NCBI GenBank assembly: GCA_023484805.1
Contig: JAMDAM010000010.1
Span: forward strand, 1-41,612
DNA length: 41,612 nt
Direction: 5' to 3'
From: Thermoplasmatota archaeon
GTDB taxonomy: Archaea; Thermoplasmatota; Thermoplasmata; Thermoplasmatales; Thermoplasmataceae
The translations under genes were made by a program, and so were the position numbers. A model generated the notes under the pieces. It was not told where the DNA came from. It ran no database searches and worked only from the letters and a program-made list of their open reading frames with translations. Position 1 is the stretch's first letter. Each line of letters starts with the position of its first letter. Below are positions 30,687 to 39,135 of this stretch, piece after piece.

Positions 30687-31739
30687 CTACGATCTTTTGG
30701 CCCGATCCCTTGCCTTTGTACCTTTGAATTTTTCCCTGAGGAACGATGCAGTATTTATCCATCCATATATCCAGAAAGCGTTTAGGGCCACGGCAATTAC
30801 AGTGAATGCCCATATCAGTCCTCCAAACCCGGTGATGTCCATTATTTTTATTGTGGATGTTGCAAAAAGGCCAAGTGGAAAACCGTATGCCCAGACGCTT
30901 AAGCTACCCTTCGACGGTCTCGTGAATATTATTATCGTTACAACGAGAAAGTTCCAGACTTCAAAGCCCCAGAGCATCACGGACAGAAGATTCACTGTTG
31001 TCTGGCCAATGCCGAGATGATCAACTATCCCTGATCCAGAAAGCATAAACAGGTTTATAACTATGAGACTGGCAATTCCAACAGGGAGCATAGTAGTTGG
31101 AAGGACATCATGCATCTTGGTGGCGACATGACCGGAAAGGGCAAGTGATCCGATGAATATGTAGAGGAAGAAGAAGATTCCAAGCCCCATAACCACGAAG
31201 AAAAATAAGTACTGGCTCTCCACTCCGCCATAATAGCTCATGAGTTCGGGAGCAAGGAAAACGCTTGTTCCAATTGCCAGCGGAGGGATCACAATGGCAT
31301 AGTTCATTTCGCGAGGGTTGATCTCCTTGGTGTAGAGTCGGTAGCCAAGGAGGACGCCAAGCATCAGTGCAAGAAAATACTCAAAATAGAAATTAGCCAG
31401 GGATAATTCTGCTGCAATGGCCGAAATATGGAAGAAATAAATCAATTGATAGTTACCCACAAAGCCAACGATTGGTATAAGTGCAAGAAAGCTCAGTCTG
31501 GTCAGGTTATCCCAGTGCGATATAATCTTCTCCCCAGCTTTTATAGCCCTGGCTCCCCAGAGGATAAATATAAGGGCAAATATGGACCATCCCAGGATCA
31601 TCACGGCTTCGGCGACTTCGTGAAATGCATAAATATCGGTAATTCCGAATATCAATATATATACCTGGGCCAGTGCAAGGGTTGAAATGGATATCCCGAA
31701 CCATTCAGATCCGAATAGATTAAGTGTGCTGCTTTTCAT
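30687..31739 (-). CDS. TDT/SLAC1-like transporter (tellurite-resistance/dicarboxylate family)
   Basis: A 350-residue protein with ten predicted helices. The family blocks are GSEWFGISISTLALAQVYIL at the N-terminus, PPLAIGTSVFLAPELMSYYG in the middle and WAYGFPLGLFATSTIKI near the end. Members move anions: malate (Mae1), sulfite (Ssu1), chloride/nitrate (SLAC1), and TehA. Substrate is not evident; a weak-acid or sulfite exporter would suit an acidophile. A minus-strand TATA (GATATATC, about 31758-31765) suggests its own leaderless promoter, although the CMD-like gene lies only 31 nt upstream on the same strand. Confidence 0.85.
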   Translation of the reverse strand: MKSSTLNLFGSEWFGISISTLALAQVYILIFGITDIYAFHEVAEAVMILGWSIFALIFILWGARAIKAGEKIISHWDNLTRLSFLALIPIVGFVGNYQLIYFFHISAIAAELSLANFYFEYFLALMLGVLLGYRLYTKEINPREMNYAIVIPPLAIGTSVFLAPELMSYYGGVESQYLFFFVVMGLGIFFFLYIFIGSLALSGHVATKMHDVLPTTMLPVGIASLIVINLFMLSGSGIVDHLGIGQTTVNLLSVMLWGFEVWNFLVVTIIIFTRPSKGSLSVWAYGFPLGLFATSTIKIMDITGFGGLIWAFTVIAVALNAFWIYGWINTASFLREKFKGTKARDRAKRS

Positions 31740-31770
31740 TGAATCACGTACATCAAGATATATCGAGAGA

Positions 31771-32523
31771 TCAGTTGGACGGTTCGCCTGTATTCATGGC
31801 TTCCATTGCTCTGAGAATCGGGACGGCAGATGTCAGAACCCTGTTACCAGTTATGAACCTGGCGATGGATATTGCATCCTCCATTTCAGGCACTGTTCCT
31901 CCAAACCTTATGAACTGGTTCAGGTACACAATTGCGCATTCCTCATATCTTATTGAAACGCTAACTGCAAAAGATATGAGAAACATGAATTTCTGATCCA
32001 GCTTGTATGGCGACAGCAATTCCATTTTTTCCTTGAGATGCTCGTTCAGGATGTCGAATGATATCCTGGAAACTGCGTTAAGGTTTTCAGGTAGAAAGCC
32101 CATTCCAGACTCTTTTTTCACCTTATTGAGTATTTTTTCCACCTCCTGGCTGACTGGCTGTGGAAAATTCTTTTCTATGACGGGGTAAATGGCACTCATC
32201 GAGGAAAGTGTAGAAGCCATCAGGGCCATTTTCGCTGCCTTGAGAGAGTCGATTATCTCAAGGGGATCGGCTCCAAACTTCCTTGCCAGTTTAAAATGTA
32301 TCATGGAAGACTTTTCCTGGCCGTTCGCCAGAGATACTCCCATGGCAATAAGTGCAAGTATCTTGTTAGGAACATTCTTTCTTCCAAGATACAGCGTTGA
32401 ATTCTCCCGGAACTGTTCCTTCGCCATTTCAGTGCTAAAATTGCCGATAAGTTCTATCACCTCAGGCATCTCGCCAAGGGTGGAGACAGCAAATCTCCTT
32501 ATTTCTTCCAAGTCTCTGTTCAT
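31771..32523 (-). CDS. Tandem carboxymuconolactone-decarboxylase/AhpD-fold protein without the CxxC pair
   Basis: A 250-residue helical protein of two similar halves. Each half has the CMD/AhpD core: KILALIAMGVSLANGQEKSS, MIHFKLARKFGADPLEIIDS and, in the second half, KFMFLISFAVSVSIRYEECA followed by VYLNQFIRFGGTVPEMEDAI. In AhpD the position after 'a.n' holds CxxC; here it is NGQEKS in half one and YEECA in half two, so redox activity is doubtful. A minus-strand TTTATTAAAATAA box predicts a leaderless ATG. It lies between an Lrp regulator and the TDT carrier, all on one strand. Confidence 0.65.
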   Translation of the reverse strand: MNRDLEEIRRFAVSTLGEMPEVIELIGNFSTEMAKEQFRENSTLYLGRKNVPNKILALIAMGVSLANGQEKSSMIHFKLARKFGADPLEIIDSLKAAKMALMASTLSSMSAIYPVIEKNFPQPVSQEVEKILNKVKKESGMGFLPENLNAVSRISFDILNEHLKEKMELLSPYKLDQKFMFLISFAVSVSIRYEECAIVYLNQFIRFGGTVPEMEDAISIARFITGNRVLTSAVPILRAMEAMNTGEPSN

Positions 32524-32615
32524 AATCTAAGATGGGCATTATTTTAATAAACAATCGCCGTAATTTTTGTTGAATAAAGTCCACATCAATACAAAATTTG
32601 CCATGGTTCCGGCGT

Positions 32616-33050
32616 CTATGGGACCTGGTCAAGAACGACTTCAAGATCAACGTCGTATATGCCGTAGTCAGGAAGAACTTTTCTTGCATATTCCCTTATC
32701 TCTGCGCAATCGGTTCCGATTACGTCTATCATGAATCTTCTCTGCCCGGTTGTCACAGTGAGCTTCTTGATACGTTTCTGAGTTCTTATGAAACTCACTA
32801 TCGCATCAATCTTCTCCGCCGGCACGTTGAAGCTGATCAGAGCCCTGCATCCGTAGCCAAGTTTTGAGTAATCCACGTCTGCCCTGCAGCCTCTTATGAT
32901 CTCCCTTTTCCTGAGCAAAACCATCCTGTCCCTCACAGTCCACAGGTTCTTACCGGTTTTCTCGGCAATTTCATTGTAAGTGAGGGAGCAGTCCTCCTCT
33001 AACATTTCTATAATGGTAAGATCGAGTGCATCGATCTTGTAAGGTTTCAA
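32616..33050 (-). CDS. Lrp/AsnC family transcriptional regulator
   Basis: A 144-residue regulator. The N-terminal HTH is ALDLTIIEMLEEDCSLTYNE followed by IAEKTGKNLWTVRDRMVLL and REIIRGCRADVDYSKLGY; the C-terminal RAM domain has CRALISFNVP, KKLTVTTGQRRFMIDVIG and YDVDLEVVLDQVP. Family members bind amino acids or related metabolites as octamers. Start is TTG at 33050 with a minus-strand TTATATAAA box about 26 nt upstream. It may control the downstream CMD-like and TDT genes, which share its strand. Confidence 0.9.
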   Translation of the reverse strand: MKPYKIDALDLTIIEMLEEDCSLTYNEIAEKTGKNLWTVRDRMVLLRKREIIRGCRADVDYSKLGYGCRALISFNVPAEKIDAIVSFIRTQKRIKKLTVTTGQRRFMIDVIGTDCAEIREYARKVLPDYGIYDVDLEVVLDQVP

Positions 33051-33203
33051 CCATTTGCCATGATCTCAGTTTATATAATATCTCGCGTTTGGTCTTCTCC
33101 TTAAACTTCCTAGCATTGCAATAAAGTTCGAAGCCGCTTAAAATACCCTTCAGCTGAAGCGAACAGGAAAAATGTTCTGCAAATGCCGAAACGCATTACG
33201 GCA

Positions 33204-33214
33204 AAATTTATATT
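33204..33214 (+). promoter_or_regulatory. TATA box of the small zinc-ribbon ORF
   Basis: AAATTTATATT centred near 33209, 26 nt before the ATG at 33235. Confidence 0.5.
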
Positions 33215-33234
33215 CCACCTGTTACTTTGAATTT

Positions 33235-33339
33235 ATGGAGGTGCCTAATCTGGAGATGACTGAATACGTCTGCAGGAAATGTGGAACTGAACACGAGTCC
33301 GAAATAGAGGTTATACAGTGCGGATGTGGATACGACTAA
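33235..33339 (+). CDS. 34-residue zinc-ribbon-like microprotein
   Basis: ATG 33235 to TAA 33337-33339. The translation is MEVPNLEMTEYVCRKCGTEH then ESEIEVIQCGCGYD. Four cysteines form CxxC (13 and 16) and CxC (29 and 31), a small zinc-knuckle pattern like the N-terminal finger of rubredoxin-like or RpoP-like proteins, but too short to be either. The TATA box places transcription start exactly at the ATG. It stands between the Lrp and EamA genes, and neither shares its strand. Function unknown; could be a chance frame, but the Cys pattern and promoter make that less likely. Confidence 0.55.
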   Translation: MEVPNLEMTEYVCRKCGTEHESEIEVIQCGCGYD

Positions 33340-33421
33340 ATCCATTTTTCAACATTTGAGAATACTTTCATAATCTAACAGGTAAAAAACCTGACTTTGC
33401 CAAGAAACTCATTCCCCTCAG

Positions 33422-34276
33422 CTAATATTGCGTATCGTTGTCGTGTGGCTTAATGAATGATATGCCACCCCTCAGTCTTGAAAGAATTATTCCAGTGAAC
33501 ATAACAGACACACCGACAAGGGAGAAAAGATCGGGTACGGCCATTGCCATCACAGCCCCAAGCACCATGGTAAAAATGGGCACAGAGAATGCCAGCACAG
33601 TTATCCTGTTGACCCTGCTTCTGCGTATCATGAAATTCCAGAGAAGGAACTGGGCTGCGCCTCCGAGGGTTGCCATCCAGATCAGATCAATAGCGAAGGA
33701 TGCAGTGACATCCAGCCTGAAACCCAGGGGCGACAGTGCCAGCATTATTGCAGCCCCAATGAGAAACTGTGAGGCATTCACGCTCACGGGATCCTCATCT
33801 CTCAATTTTCTGTAGAAAACCGTGAACATTGCCCAGAATAATGCATTGATTACTGTCAGGGCAACGCCCAGAGCTGTGAACCCGTGGATCAGAGGGAAGC
33901 CGTATATCATTATCCCTGAAAATCCTATAATTATTCCGGCAAGCTCCATCGAAGACGGTTCTTCCTTAACCATGAAGAATGCAATTGGCAGCGAGAATAG
34001 GGGCATTGAGTAGCTGAGTACAGCCGATTCGGAAGGCGAGACGTATAGCAGGCCGAAAGCCCAGAACATTGTGCTGGCAGCAGTCATCACGGAAAGGTAG
34101 ATCAGACTCCTTGTTATCACAAGTTTCCTGGCGACTGCCAGGAGTACCAGTCCTGCGATGAGATACCTGAGCCCCATGAAAAGAAATGGTGATGCGAAGT
34201 AAAGTCCGTCCTTTGCGAAATAGTATGAAAGGGAAGTGAAGACCACGTACGGAATCAATAACCAGATCGCTTTCAT
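33422..34276 (-). CDS. EamA family (DMT) transporter
   Basis: A 284-residue protein with ten helices in two homologous halves (each an EamA repeat). LIPYVVFTSLSYYFAKDGLY and FLFMGLRYLIAGLVL start the first half; YVSPSESAVLSYSMPLFSLP closes it; INALFWAMFTVFYRKLRDED opens the second; FLLWNFMIRRSRVNRITVLA is the conserved late block. Members export amino acids, metabolites or drugs; the substrate is unknown. It is divergent from the MarR gene. Confidence 0.9.
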   Translation of the reverse strand: MKAIWLLIPYVVFTSLSYYFAKDGLYFASPFLFMGLRYLIAGLVLLAVARKLVITRSLIYLSVMTAASTMFWAFGLLYVSPSESAVLSYSMPLFSLPIAFFMVKEEPSSMELAGIIIGFSGIMIYGFPLIHGFTALGVALTVINALFWAMFTVFYRKLRDEDPVSVNASQFLIGAAIMLALSPLGFRLDVTASFAIDLIWMATLGGAAQFLLWNFMIRRSRVNRITVLAFSVPIFTMVLGAVMAMAVPDLFSLVGVSVMFTGIILSRLRGGISFIKPHDNDTQY

Positions 34277-34391
34277 TCTTCACCGGATGCATACCCTGGT
34301 AATTAATTTGAAGCCTGACGCTTCATGTAACACAACGGAAAAAGTTGATCATTCCTCAATTGGGCACATCAAATAGTTGTTTTACCTGTAA

Positions 34392-34403
34392 ATAGTTAGC
34401 TAT
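34392..34403. promoter_or_regulatory. Candidate MarR operator
   Basis: ATAGTTAGCTAT is a near-palindrome just upstream of the TATA-like CTTTAAGTA (34411-34419) of the MarR gene. An AAATAGTT repeat occurs at 34370-34377 and 34390-34397. Confidence 0.35.
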
Positions 34404-34443
34404 AACAAATCTTTAAGTATGCCTAAATAATTAACCGGAACTC

Positions 34444-34953
34444 ATGTCTGTTAATAGTTTACCTGATGACAGGAAGCCAGTTTCAGGCGGTAAAAACGCT
34501 CTGGCTTTCTCGGAAGGGCTGAAGGCTCTTCACCAGGAGATAATGTTTCTCCAGATGGAGCTTGTCAGGGGAGAAAACCTCGTGATGCCGCAGTATTTCC
34601 TGCTGAAATACATCGGCATGCATGGTCCTCAGCATCTCTCAACAATGGCAGGTTTCCTGAAAGTAAGCAATCCCACGGTAACTGGCCTGACAGATACCCT
34701 CGAATCACAGGGATGGGTACGGCGGCAGCCGGATCCCAATGACCGGAGGGGGACATTAATCATGCTTACCGAGAAGAGCCATGAATTATTCTCCAGGATG
34801 GAGAAATACCAGATGAAGCTCATGGACAGGATGCTGGAGGGCACTGACGAGTTGAGGCTCAGCGAACTCGGGCAGATACTTTCCGGGCTCGCCCTGAAAG
34901 TCAGGAAAGTAGTCATGGAAAACACGGACAGGAAGGGAAAGGATATTTTATGA
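34444..34953 (+). CDS. MarR family transcriptional regulator
   Basis: A 169-residue winged-helix dimer. LVMPQYFLLKYIGMHGPQHL then STMAGFLKVSNPTVTGLTDT (HTH), GWVRRQPDPNDRRGTLIMLT (wing with the DxRR signature), and a long C-terminal dimerisation helix. It lies directly before, and overlaps by ATGA with, a DHA2 efflux pump; MarR proteins often repress such pumps until a phenolic or drug ligand binds. A TATA box about 26 nt before the ATG gives a leaderless transcript. Confidence 0.92.
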   Translation: MSVNSLPDDRKPVSGGKNALAFSEGLKALHQEIMFLQMELVRGENLVMPQYFLLKYIGMHGPQHLSTMAGFLKVSNPTVTGLTDTLESQGWVRRQPDPNDRRGTLIMLTEKSHELFSRMEKYQMKLMDRMLEGTDELRLSELGQILSGLALKVRKVVMENTDRKGKDIL

Positions 34954-36455
34954 CCGAATCGCAACCAGCTGATTACAAAAGTATGTCGGAATACGACAGT
35001 AAATACGCTACGAGAGTAATGCTTATACTAGCAGGGCTTGTTCTTATCGTCATGTATATAGAGGGTATGCTTACGCCTTCCCTCCCCACCATAGCACGTG
35101 CCTTCAGTGTAACATCCGCGCAGGTCAGTCTCCTGCTGTCAGCATACCTTGTAGGCGGAGTAGCACTGACTCCCGTAGTCGGGAAACTCGGGGACATATA
35201 CGGCAAAAAGAGAATGCTTACAATAGTCCTGATAATTTACGCAATCGCAGTTTCAGTTACAGGATTTTCGCCGAATTTCACATTCATGGTCATATCAAGA
35301 ACCATACAGGGCATAGGGCTCACGATCATGCCCCTTGGGATGAGCCTTGCAAGAGAGGAATTCCCCAAGGAAATTGTGCCAAGGGCACAGGCCATCATAA
35401 GCGCAATGTTCGGTGCGGGATTCGCCATCAGCCTGCCACTTGGATCGTGGGTATCAAACGACTTTGGATGGCGCATGACGTATCATACCGCTATTCCATT
35501 TGTCGTAGCTCTTGTTCTCGTCACCATAATTGTGATAAAGGAATCACGTTTCAGGCGCCCGAATGCAAAGATTGACTATTATGGTGCCGCAATGCTGGGA
35601 TCAGCTCTGGCAGCCTTTGTCTTTGCCCTCTCGGAGGCACCGACATGGGGCTGGTACTCATTTGACACGATTGCTCTCTTTATGGCAGGCGTCATACTGC
35701 TTTTCCCGCTGACAATTTACGAACTTGGCTATTCGAGGCGTGTAGGAGAAGCAATACTGAACTTCAAGCTGCTGTCCGAGAGAAACGTGATGGTTGCAAA
35801 CGTGGTTCTGTCGATATCCGGAATGGGAATGTTTCTTGCCATGCAGGCCCTCACGTACCGTTTTGATCTTCCAGAACCCTCAGGCTTTGGAAAAGACATC
35901 CTCGCGACGGGAATAGCTCTTGTTCCCTTTGCCCTGGGAATGCTCGTGCTGGCCCCCATCACGGGAGCCTATGTCTCAAGGGTTGGCGTAAAGCCCTTCG
36001 CAATACTGGGATCTGTGCTCTCCGCTGTCGGGTTCCTGCTGGAGGCGATCTCGCAGAGCTTCACGCAAATGCTGGTGTATGAGTTCATCACCGGGGCCGG
36101 CTTGGCGATGCTGAACGCATCGCTGATAAACCTGATTGTCCTTACCGTGAATCCCAAGGACATGGGCCTGGCAACAGCCATGAACGGGACTTTCAGGAGT
36201 GTCGGAAGCAGCGTGGGTGCTCCGGTTGCAGGGTCAATAATGACGACAATCACGGCATCCTATGTTGTGGGAAGCTCTATAAACATCATGCCCGCACACA
36301 TGGCCTATTCATATATCTTTATAATAGCTGCAGCCTCATTCATCGTTGCAGCAGTGATGACGCTGCTGGCGAGGGAAGTACTTGGCAAGAATAAATATGC
36401 TGGGAAGACAACCAGAACAGCTAGTCAGACAGAGAAGGCAGCGCTGGAATCCTGA
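34950..36455 (+). CDS. DHA2-type MFS drug efflux transporter (EmrB/QacA-like, 14 TMS)
   Basis: A 501-residue proton-coupled multidrug exporter. The helix-1 segment GLVLIVMYIEGMLTPSLPTI, motif A GKLGDIYGKKRMLT, helix-4 RTIQGIGLTIMPLG (motif B) and motif C GAGFAISLPLGSWVSNDFGW identify the family. About fourteen helices are predicted. The start overlaps the MarR stop (ATGA), so expression is coupled to its regulator. Substrate unknown; organic solvents, antibiotics or fatty acids are possible. Confidence 0.93.
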   Translation: MTESQPADYKSMSEYDSKYATRVMLILAGLVLIVMYIEGMLTPSLPTIARAFSVTSAQVSLLLSAYLVGGVALTPVVGKLGDIYGKKRMLTIVLIIYAIAVSVTGFSPNFTFMVISRTIQGIGLTIMPLGMSLAREEFPKEIVPRAQAIISAMFGAGFAISLPLGSWVSNDFGWRMTYHTAIPFVVALVLVTIIVIKESRFRRPNAKIDYYGAAMLGSALAAFVFALSEAPTWGWYSFDTIALFMAGVILLFPLTIYELGYSRRVGEAILNFKLLSERNVMVANVVLSISGMGMFLAMQALTYRFDLPEPSGFGKDILATGIALVPFALGMLVLAPITGAYVSRVGVKPFAILGSVLSAVGFLLEAISQSFTQMLVYEFITGAGLAMLNASLINLIVLTVNPKDMGLATAMNGTFRSVGSSVGAPVAGSIMTTITASYVVGSSINIMPAHMAYSYIFIIAAASFIVAAVMTLLAREVLGKNKYAGKTTRTASQTEKAALES

Positions 36456-36501
36456 CCGGTTCCAGTGCATGTAAAATTTTATCTATTTTTCAGCAAAATT
36501 C

Positions 36502-36651
36502 TTAGAGCTTATTCAGTTTCTTTTTTTCCTCTGCCAGTTCAACCTGCAGTTCCTTGTTGAGTGGGTTCTTATGTATCTTCGCCTCAATCTCCTGTATCTT
36601 CATCTCTATGCTCTTCCTTTTCCGTCCCAAATCTCTCTTTCCAAGTCCCAT
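36502..36651 (-). CDS. Small charged coiled-coil protein
   Basis: A 49-residue protein, MGLGKRDLGRKRKSIEMKIQ, EIEAKIHKNPLNKELQVELA, EEKKKLNKL. It has heptad-like Lys/Glu/Ile spacing, typical of a short coiled coil, and a basic N-terminus. The frame is open 13 codons further upstream, but a minus-strand CATATATTG box (36677-36685) puts transcription start near 36655, so the ATG at 36651 is preferred. No family is recognised. The gene is convergent with the DHA2 pump. Confidence 0.55.
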   Translation of the reverse strand: MGLGKRDLGRKRKSIEMKIQEIEAKIHKNPLNKELQVELAEEKKKLNKL

Positions 36652-36766
36652 AATCAGCGCGTAAGAATTGCATAAACAATATATGAGCATTTGCTTTGAT
36701 GAGCTATAAGACCCTACAAAATAAAAATGGTGAGTTTTGGAAAAATGATGGAGTTCTTGGGTGCGG

Positions 36767-38197
36767 TTACTCCATGCAGCAGCTCATCTTCGATATATCC
36801 CTTGTAAAGGACTGCGCAGTCAGTTTTATACCTTCCGCAACCGTAGGGAATATGTGGCTGCTCTCTATGATGTCGTTGTACGTCAGCCCGTATTTTATGG
36901 CATAAACCCCTTCTATGATGAATTCCGCTGCGTACGGGGAAACAACATGTATCCCGACTACTTTCTGGGTTTCAGCATCTGTAACTATCTTGAACATCCC
37001 CTGATTTTTCCTCAATATTCTTGCCTTGGGCACTGAATCAAGCGGGACCGTCCTGCTCTCGGCTTTCCCGATTTTAGAGGCATACTCAGCTTCAGTATAG
37101 CCAACGGAAGCAAACTGCGGTTCAGTAAATACTGCCCACGGGATCTGGTCCATCGGAATTGATTTGTCGGTGTGGTTGAATATGTTCGACGCAACCATGG
37201 CCCCCTCTCTCGCCGCCAGTGTTTCTAGCTTGTATTTTTGGTCCACTACGTCTCCCGCCGCGAATATATCGGGATTTGAGGTCATCATGCTTCCATTGAC
37301 GGCAATGCCCCTTTCTGAGAATTTTACACCGGCACGATCCAGACCAAGGGATGCGACATTTGGGGCACGTCCGGATGCCACAAGAATCTCGTCAGCCTCT
37401 ATCTCTTCGTTGCCTGATGATGCGGAGGTAACGACAACTTTCTTTCCATTCCTGATAAACACCCGCAGTACCTTTCTTCCCGTCATGAATTCTATTCCCT
37501 CTCCTGACAGTGAAGCCATTAGTGCTTCCCCAAGTTCAGGTTCGATTCCTGCCGTCACTGTGCTGTGTTCCTTGATTATCTTTACGGAAGAGCCAAGCCT
37601 GCTAAAGGATTGCCCCAGTTCCAGTCCTATGAACCCTCCTCCTATTATGGCAAGGGTTTTTGGCAGTGTGTTTACGTCCCAGACAGTATCACTCGTAAGA
37701 AAACCCGCTTCCTGCAGACCCGGAATCTTATTCACTTTTGCAGAGGAACCGGTTGCAATTATGAAGTTATAACCTGAAATGGTTTCCTTCCCATTTTCGC
37801 CAATAACTGAAACAGTATTCCTGTCCGTAAAAGTTGCCTTTCCGTCAAAGACCTTGATGTTTCCGTAAGATCTCAAGACTTCAGCGTATTTTGTCCTCCT
37901 CTCTTCGAGAACGGCTTCCCTCAGGGATTCCATCAGTACGGGAAAGTTAACTTCTGTCCTGACGCCGGTAAGACCAGGATACCTAGTATTGATCTGCGTC
38001 TGGTGGACATTTGCAGCTTCTATAATGTATTTCGAGGGTACACAGCCCACATTGACGCAAGTCCCTCCAAGTGGTCCATAACCTATCATGGCAATCGAAG
38101 CCTGCCCGGAAGTCAGCTCGCTTGCCTTTATTGCCGCGGAAAAAGCTGCCGCTCCTCTTCCTATGATTATGAGATCATATTCTTCGCCCAAGTTCAT
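36767..38197 (-). CDS. merA: Mercuric reductase MerA
   Basis: A 476-residue FAD/NAD(P)H disulfide oxidoreductase that reduces Hg(II) to volatile Hg(0). The FAD motif is IIGRGAAAFSAAIKA; the redox-active pair is Cys47/Cys52 in GGTCVNVGCVPSK; the NAD(P) domain has IIGGGFIGLELGQSFSRLG; the C-terminal Hg-binding pair is Cys473/Cys474 in MSCCME, which separates MerA from dihydrolipoyl dehydrogenase and glutathione reductase. No N-terminal MerP-like domain is fused; instead one is encoded separately just upstream with an ATGA overlap. Length matches the short archaeal MerA. Confidence 0.95.
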   Translation of the reverse strand: MNLGEEYDLIIIGRGAAAFSAAIKASELTSGQASIAMIGYGPLGGTCVNVGCVPSKYIIEAANVHQTQINTRYPGLTGVRTEVNFPVLMESLREAVLEERRTKYAEVLRSYGNIKVFDGKATFTDRNTVSVIGENGKETISGYNFIIATGSSAKVNKIPGLQEAGFLTSDTVWDVNTLPKTLAIIGGGFIGLELGQSFSRLGSSVKIIKEHSTVTAGIEPELGEALMASLSGEGIEFMTGRKVLRVFIRNGKKVVVTSASSGNEEIEADEILVASGRAPNVASLGLDRAGVKFSERGIAVNGSMMTSNPDIFAAGDVVDQKYKLETLAAREGAMVASNIFNHTDKSIPMDQIPWAVFTEPQFASVGYTEAEYASKIGKAESRTVPLDSVPKARILRKNQGMFKIVTDAETQKVVGIHVVSPYAAEFIIEGVYAIKYGLTYNDIIESSHIFPTVAEGIKLTAQSFTRDISKMSCCME

Positions 38198-38427
38198 TCC
38201 ACCTTTCTTACCTGGGCCTTGTAATGAGACTTTTCACCAAAAACCGGTATCTTCAACAGGTCTTGTGGTGATAATACGCTATCATCCACCACAGCTGAGG
38301 CAGTTCCTTTTTCAAGGGATACAAACACGTCAGTTGCTCCGGCGCTTTTCAGGCCGTTGCTGACAGTAAATACACAGTCGTCGCATGTCATTCCAAAAAC
38401 CTTCATCGTTACTTTCTTCTGTACCAT
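38194..38427 (-). CDS. merP: MerP-like heavy-metal-associated (HMA) domain protein
   Basis: A 77-residue metal-binding protein with the HMA pattern VTMKVFGMTCDDCVFTVSNG, Cys15 and Cys18 forming the GMTCxxC site. No signal peptide is present, so it is cytoplasmic and likely passes Hg(II) to MerA, whose start it overlaps by ATGA. The last part (SPQDLLKIPVFGEKSHYKAQ) is normal for HMA folds. A minus-strand CTTTTATTC box about 25 nt upstream gives a leaderless start. Copper binding would be the main alternative, but the merA fusion-like arrangement favours mercury. Confidence 0.88.
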   Translation of the reverse strand: MVQKKVTMKVFGMTCDDCVFTVSNGLKSAGATDVFVSLEKGTASAVVDDSVLSPQDLLKIPVFGEKSHYKAQVRKVE

Positions 38428-38576
38428 GACCCCTTATTATCTCTTTGAATAAAAGCTGGAAAGTAAAGAAATCTTTATCTTTATGGCATAAGGAAAAACC
38501 AAAGTGTGCCTCAAAGTTCATGGCTAGGAATAAGTGGCACGAAAAGAATTAATCTAAGTTTCCTTGTTACTGACCC

Positions 38577-38954
38577 ATGGTAGCTGGCGGATCCAGAGGG
38601 CTTGATTTAGGGCGTAAAGAGAGGAAGGAACTCTCCTGCATGGTTTCTGTGGGTGAACGGGTGGTGTGCATTGACCCCTCAATTCCCATACTTCACCTGC
38701 TGGGCAAGAAACATACTGCTGCCATAATAGTTGTCATTGGAAACACTGCTGGGAAAAGGAATTTCAACGAGATACTGAATGACATACCATTCTCCAGTTC
38801 TACCATCATTGCCGGAAGGCTCAAGGAACTTGTGCGCAGTGGGATAGTATCTAGAAATGAGACAGCGGGAGGCATTTCATATTCCCTAACTCCAATGGGA
38901 AGTGAACTCAGAAAAATAATGATAGAACTCTTCAGTTATCTTGACCGGAAATAA
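38577..38954 (+). CDS. HxlR-like winged-helix regulator, divergent from merP-merA
   Basis: A 125-residue regulator of the HxlR type. The family order is DPSIPILHLLGKKHTAAIIV, then VIGNTAGKRNFNEILNDIPF, SSSTIIAGRLKELVRSGIVS and GGISYSLTPMGSELRKIM. Residues 1-20 are an extra Gly/Arg/Lys-rich stretch; Cys21 and Cys31 lie before the fold and could sense metal or thiol state. It faces the merP-merA operon across a 149-nt spacer with promoters for both. It is the best candidate for the mercury regulator, as no MerR is present; this is inference from position. A GAATTAATCTAAG box gives a leaderless ATG. Confidence 0.8.
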   Translation: MVAGGSRGLDLGRKERKELSCMVSVGERVVCIDPSIPILHLLGKKHTAAIIVVIGNTAGKRNFNEILNDIPFSSSTIIAGRLKELVRSGIVSRNETAGGISYSLTPMGSELRKIMIELFSYLDRK

Positions 38955-39021
38955 CATTGGTTGCAAGAAAGCCTTCCTAAAGCGGAAATCGGTTTTCATT
39001 CCGCGGCAAGTACTAATAATG

Positions 39022-39033
39022 TTTTAAATAAAC
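39022..39033 (+). promoter_or_regulatory. TATA box of the TPP-riboswitch transcript
   Basis: TTTTAAATAAAC centred near 39027 predicts transcription start near 39053, the first bases of the riboswitch. Confidence 0.55.
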
Positions 39034-39050
39034 GGAAGCAATTTTCTCCC

Positions 39051-39135
39051 AATAAGGGGAGCTTCATTGGAGGCTGAGAGGATCAACGGTCGACCCTTGG
39101 AACCTGATCCGGGTAATGCCGGCGGAGGGACTATT
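39051..39135 (+). ncRNA. TPP (THI-box) riboswitch
   Basis: The conserved cores are present: GGAGGCTGAGAGGATCAA (39069-39086), with CTGAGA at 39074-39079, and ACCTGATC (39102-39109) followed by GGGTAATGCCGGCG (39111-39124) and GGAGGGA. P1 can form between AATA (39051-39054) and TATT (39132-39135). In archaea this element has been reported chiefly in Thermoplasma and Ferroplasma, ahead of putative thiamine transporters, and it precedes an MFS transporter here. Confidence 0.95.

Noticed and set aside
38577-38954. MerR-type regulator for the mercury genes
   Set aside because: The sequence has the HxlR winged-helix pattern and lacks the MerR HTH plus long dimer helix with the Hg-binding Cys triad.
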